From assembly GCF_914484835.1 (NCBI RefSeq), contig NZ_CAJZAR010000101.1, forward strand, positions 62,001 to 126,000: a stretch of DNA of 64,000 nt, given 5' to 3'. The notes beneath the pieces were generated by a model. The model ran no database searches, was not told where the DNA came from, and saw nothing but the letters and a program-made list of their open reading frames with translations. The first letter of the stretch is position 1; every line of letters starts with the position of its first letter. The translations under genes were made by a program, and so were the position numbers. Positions 63,301 to 64,000 of this stretch are shown here, piece by piece. The DNA is from Paraburkholderia tropica (lineage in GTDB: Bacteria > Pseudomonadota > Gammaproteobacteria > Burkholderiales > Burkholderiaceae).

Positions 63301-63524
63301 CTCCCAGCGACCGTCTGACAACCAATACTGGTTCCATTGTCGGACGCGGTACTGGCTGAGCAATTCGTTGCATTGACGATGACGTCACCGGTAGTTGCAG
63401 CCATAGCAACGCCCGGAGCAGCCGCGAGCACAAGACCCACGACAGATACGATCGGACGCAGCTTGAGCGGCGTCGCCTTTCTCTTCCGGCTTTGTTCGAG
63501 ATTCTGTTGATATATGCCAGTCAT
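60387..63524 (-). CDS. Trimeric autotransporter adhesin (YadA-like)
   Basis: A 1045-residue adhesin. The Sec signal peptide (KLRPIVSVVGLVLAAAPGVAMA) ends near residue 43. Several blocks of YadA-head repeats (patterns like ATGTGAVALG) alternate with neck/stalk modules, recognised by AAGVVSATSTDAVNGSQLF, RQIINVADGTQAQDAV, ITGVAAGVAATDAVNVSQL and ITNVAAGTASTDAVNVQQL. A Ser/Thr/Asn-rich spacer lies near residues 845-870. The last 70 residues form the four-strand YadA anchor ending VVGAGYQW. ATG 63524 is preferred to an upstream GTG because of ribosome-site spacing. It mediates adhesion or autoaggregation. Confidence 0.95.
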   Translation of the reverse strand: MTGIYQQNLEQSRKRKATPLKLRPIVSVVGLVLAAAPGVAMAATTGDVIVNATNCSASTASDNGTSIGCQTVAGSGGTALGFAADAEGFNSVALGEHSTATAQYGTAVGPRSNASGDYSTVLGAMSTASADSSIAIGNGATASAQYGIAIGNAAQATDVSTTALGAGAIASALNAAALGINASATGQFSTALGGTATASGTTSAAFGYAAVAAAAGATAMGPLAQALAAETVAFGNAVTVAAAAGTGSIAGGHNSQVTSGTGAVALGEGQTASGNGAVAIGDPNTATGDGAVAIGANNTATGQGAVAIGDSTIATGIGAVALGNASAANSAGGVAIGNGATVVAAATNGVALGSNAVANNASDVALGSNSTTAAPHTGTFDLTGGTAAATSPTSVVSVGAAGAERQIQNVAAGVVSATSTDAVNGSQLFSVAEAGNATGSSVAAALGGGSTYTAGSGVSAPSYTIQGTTYNSVGDAFGGVDTALTNIENTIDAAVNGSGIKYFHANSTLADSQATGTDSIAIGPVAVASGTSSLAAGDGAQATATNATSLGAQTVVSVADGVALGSGSVSDRAVLSGIGSITAGSAAIPYNTSDRTLLGAVSVGDASTNTYRQIINVADGTQAQDAVTVRQLSGALQAFATTTTMYFHANSTAADSLAVGDQSIAVGPTTVVNGDSGVGIGNGAIVDSTAPGGIAIGEKAESAQADALALGSGATAGGAQSIAQGANALATSAAGVAIGSGAQSTALNAVAIGAGAESTYANSVAIGAGSITTVGALSNYIGYGLSTPSSSVGEVNVGNRQITGVAAGVAATDAVNVSQLQAVNEELQTLIANQSGSSSSSGTFPSNTTSTTTSAAATGSNSSAGGSGAVASGANSTAVGTSSTASGTSSTAIGSGATSTGNNSVAIGAGSTDDGRTNVVSVGSAESARQITNVAAGTASTDAVNVQQLNSAISQANSYTDGQIQQLRHDADAGTAAAMAVAGLPQPSGPGKSMVAIAGSYYHGQSGQAIGISTISENNHWVYKAAVTTNTRSYYGAVVGAGYQW

Positions 63525-64000
63525 GAAAACCACACTCCAGATGGTCTGGTCACCCGATTAATTTGGCTATTAGTTAGTAACGCTATCTAAATGAGATGCT
63601 CGATGAATTCCCTTCAACTCATCTGTCCATCAGTGGCAAGCGGTCAAACCACAACTAGCGCGCGGTCGAATTTATTTTTTTGATGTCAGCGCTTGAGGCG
63701 CGTGAGCCGTCGTGACTCCGATGCGCGTTATATGCGCTTCGAGTCATACAAAGTGATCGAAGATGTACTTTCCAATCCCTACAACAACTTCCGGCAGCGA
63801 ATCTTATTGGGAGAGCCGGGAAATAAAAACTGAACTTTTGTCACATTCAGAAAGGATTCAGAGAGCGCCAACTGACGGAATCAAAAAACGGGGGGAAGCG
63901 GGAAATTGGCGTAACTACCGCGCATCACCGGCGTTAGAACCCGTTTTCGCGCGAATAACGCATTCCTTCCACCCGCGCAACCGCGTGGTGTTGTTCAGAA
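63525..64000. other. Region upstream of the adhesin gene, no gene seen
   Basis: These 476 bp should contain the adhesin promoter. No coding region, tRNA or clear operator was recognised. AT-rich patches occur near 63660-63685 and 63750-63850. Confidence 0.4.

Overview
The window looks like part of a Burkholderia sensu lato chromosome or megaplasmid (Paraburkholderia/Caballeronia type). It is GC-rich with compact operons, and it carries many families typical of that group: CysI with DUF934, MocR regulators, a GlxA-type AraC regulator, a Wza/Wzb/Wzc exopolysaccharide locus, DUF3562, DUF3141, and a trimeric autotransporter beside an OmpA-type lipoprotein. No rRNA, tRNA or CRISPR array was recognised.

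Region 1 (1-20.8 kb) is dominated by nitrogen (and some sulfur) scavenging. A complete seven-gene Nit1C cluster (nitrilase, radical SAM, GNAT, AIR-synthase-like, flavoprotein, MSMEG_0570 and MSMEG_0572 families) continues into an LnmK-like gene and a methylmalonyl-CoA mutase gene cut by the window edge. A sigma-54-like promoter precedes it, and a MocR regulator diverges from it. Next come an orphan sulfite/nitrite reductase with DUF934, a second MocR regulator and a biuret-hydrolase-like amidase. A six-gene operon then encodes a NitT/TauT ABC importer, a creatininase, an uncharacterised protein and a membrane di-iron desaturase-like enzyme. Its leader carries a clear guanidine-I (ykkC) riboswitch behind a second sigma-54-like promoter. 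This sigma-54 plus riboswitch operon is the most interesting system in the window.

Region 2 (20.8-26.3 kb) is a less ordered, AT-richer accessory patch. It holds a large tyrosine recombinase, a decayed IS3-family element, a short AraC protein whose tail runs into the IS, and a GlxA-family regulator.

Region 3 (26.3-38.1 kb) is a complete Wzx/Wzy-type exopolysaccharide locus on the minus strand: priming transferase, Wza, Wzb, Wzc, one glycosyltransferase, a pyruvyl transferase, Wzx, a Wzy candidate and a secreted glycoside hydrolase. Only one non-priming glycosyltransferase is present. A stretch of decayed DNA with a second IS3-family relic follows (38.1-41 kb).

Region 4 (41-59 kb) begins with a histidine-rich secreted protein, a secreted two-domain ABM-like protein and an SsuD monooxygenase. 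A low-oxygen/energy-stress module follows: DUF3141-Pta-AckA-FabI as one operon, and a FixJ-type response regulator-DUF2254-carbonic anhydrase-DUF3562 as another. A KefB-like antiporter, a CHASE2 histidine kinase and a degenerate EAL protein come next. Two intergenic sites 5 kb apart share 21 of 26 bases and are candidate response-regulator boxes.

Region 5 (59-64 kb) encodes a BamE/OmpA-type lipoprotein and a 1045-residue trimeric autotransporter adhesin, which probably work together at the outer membrane.
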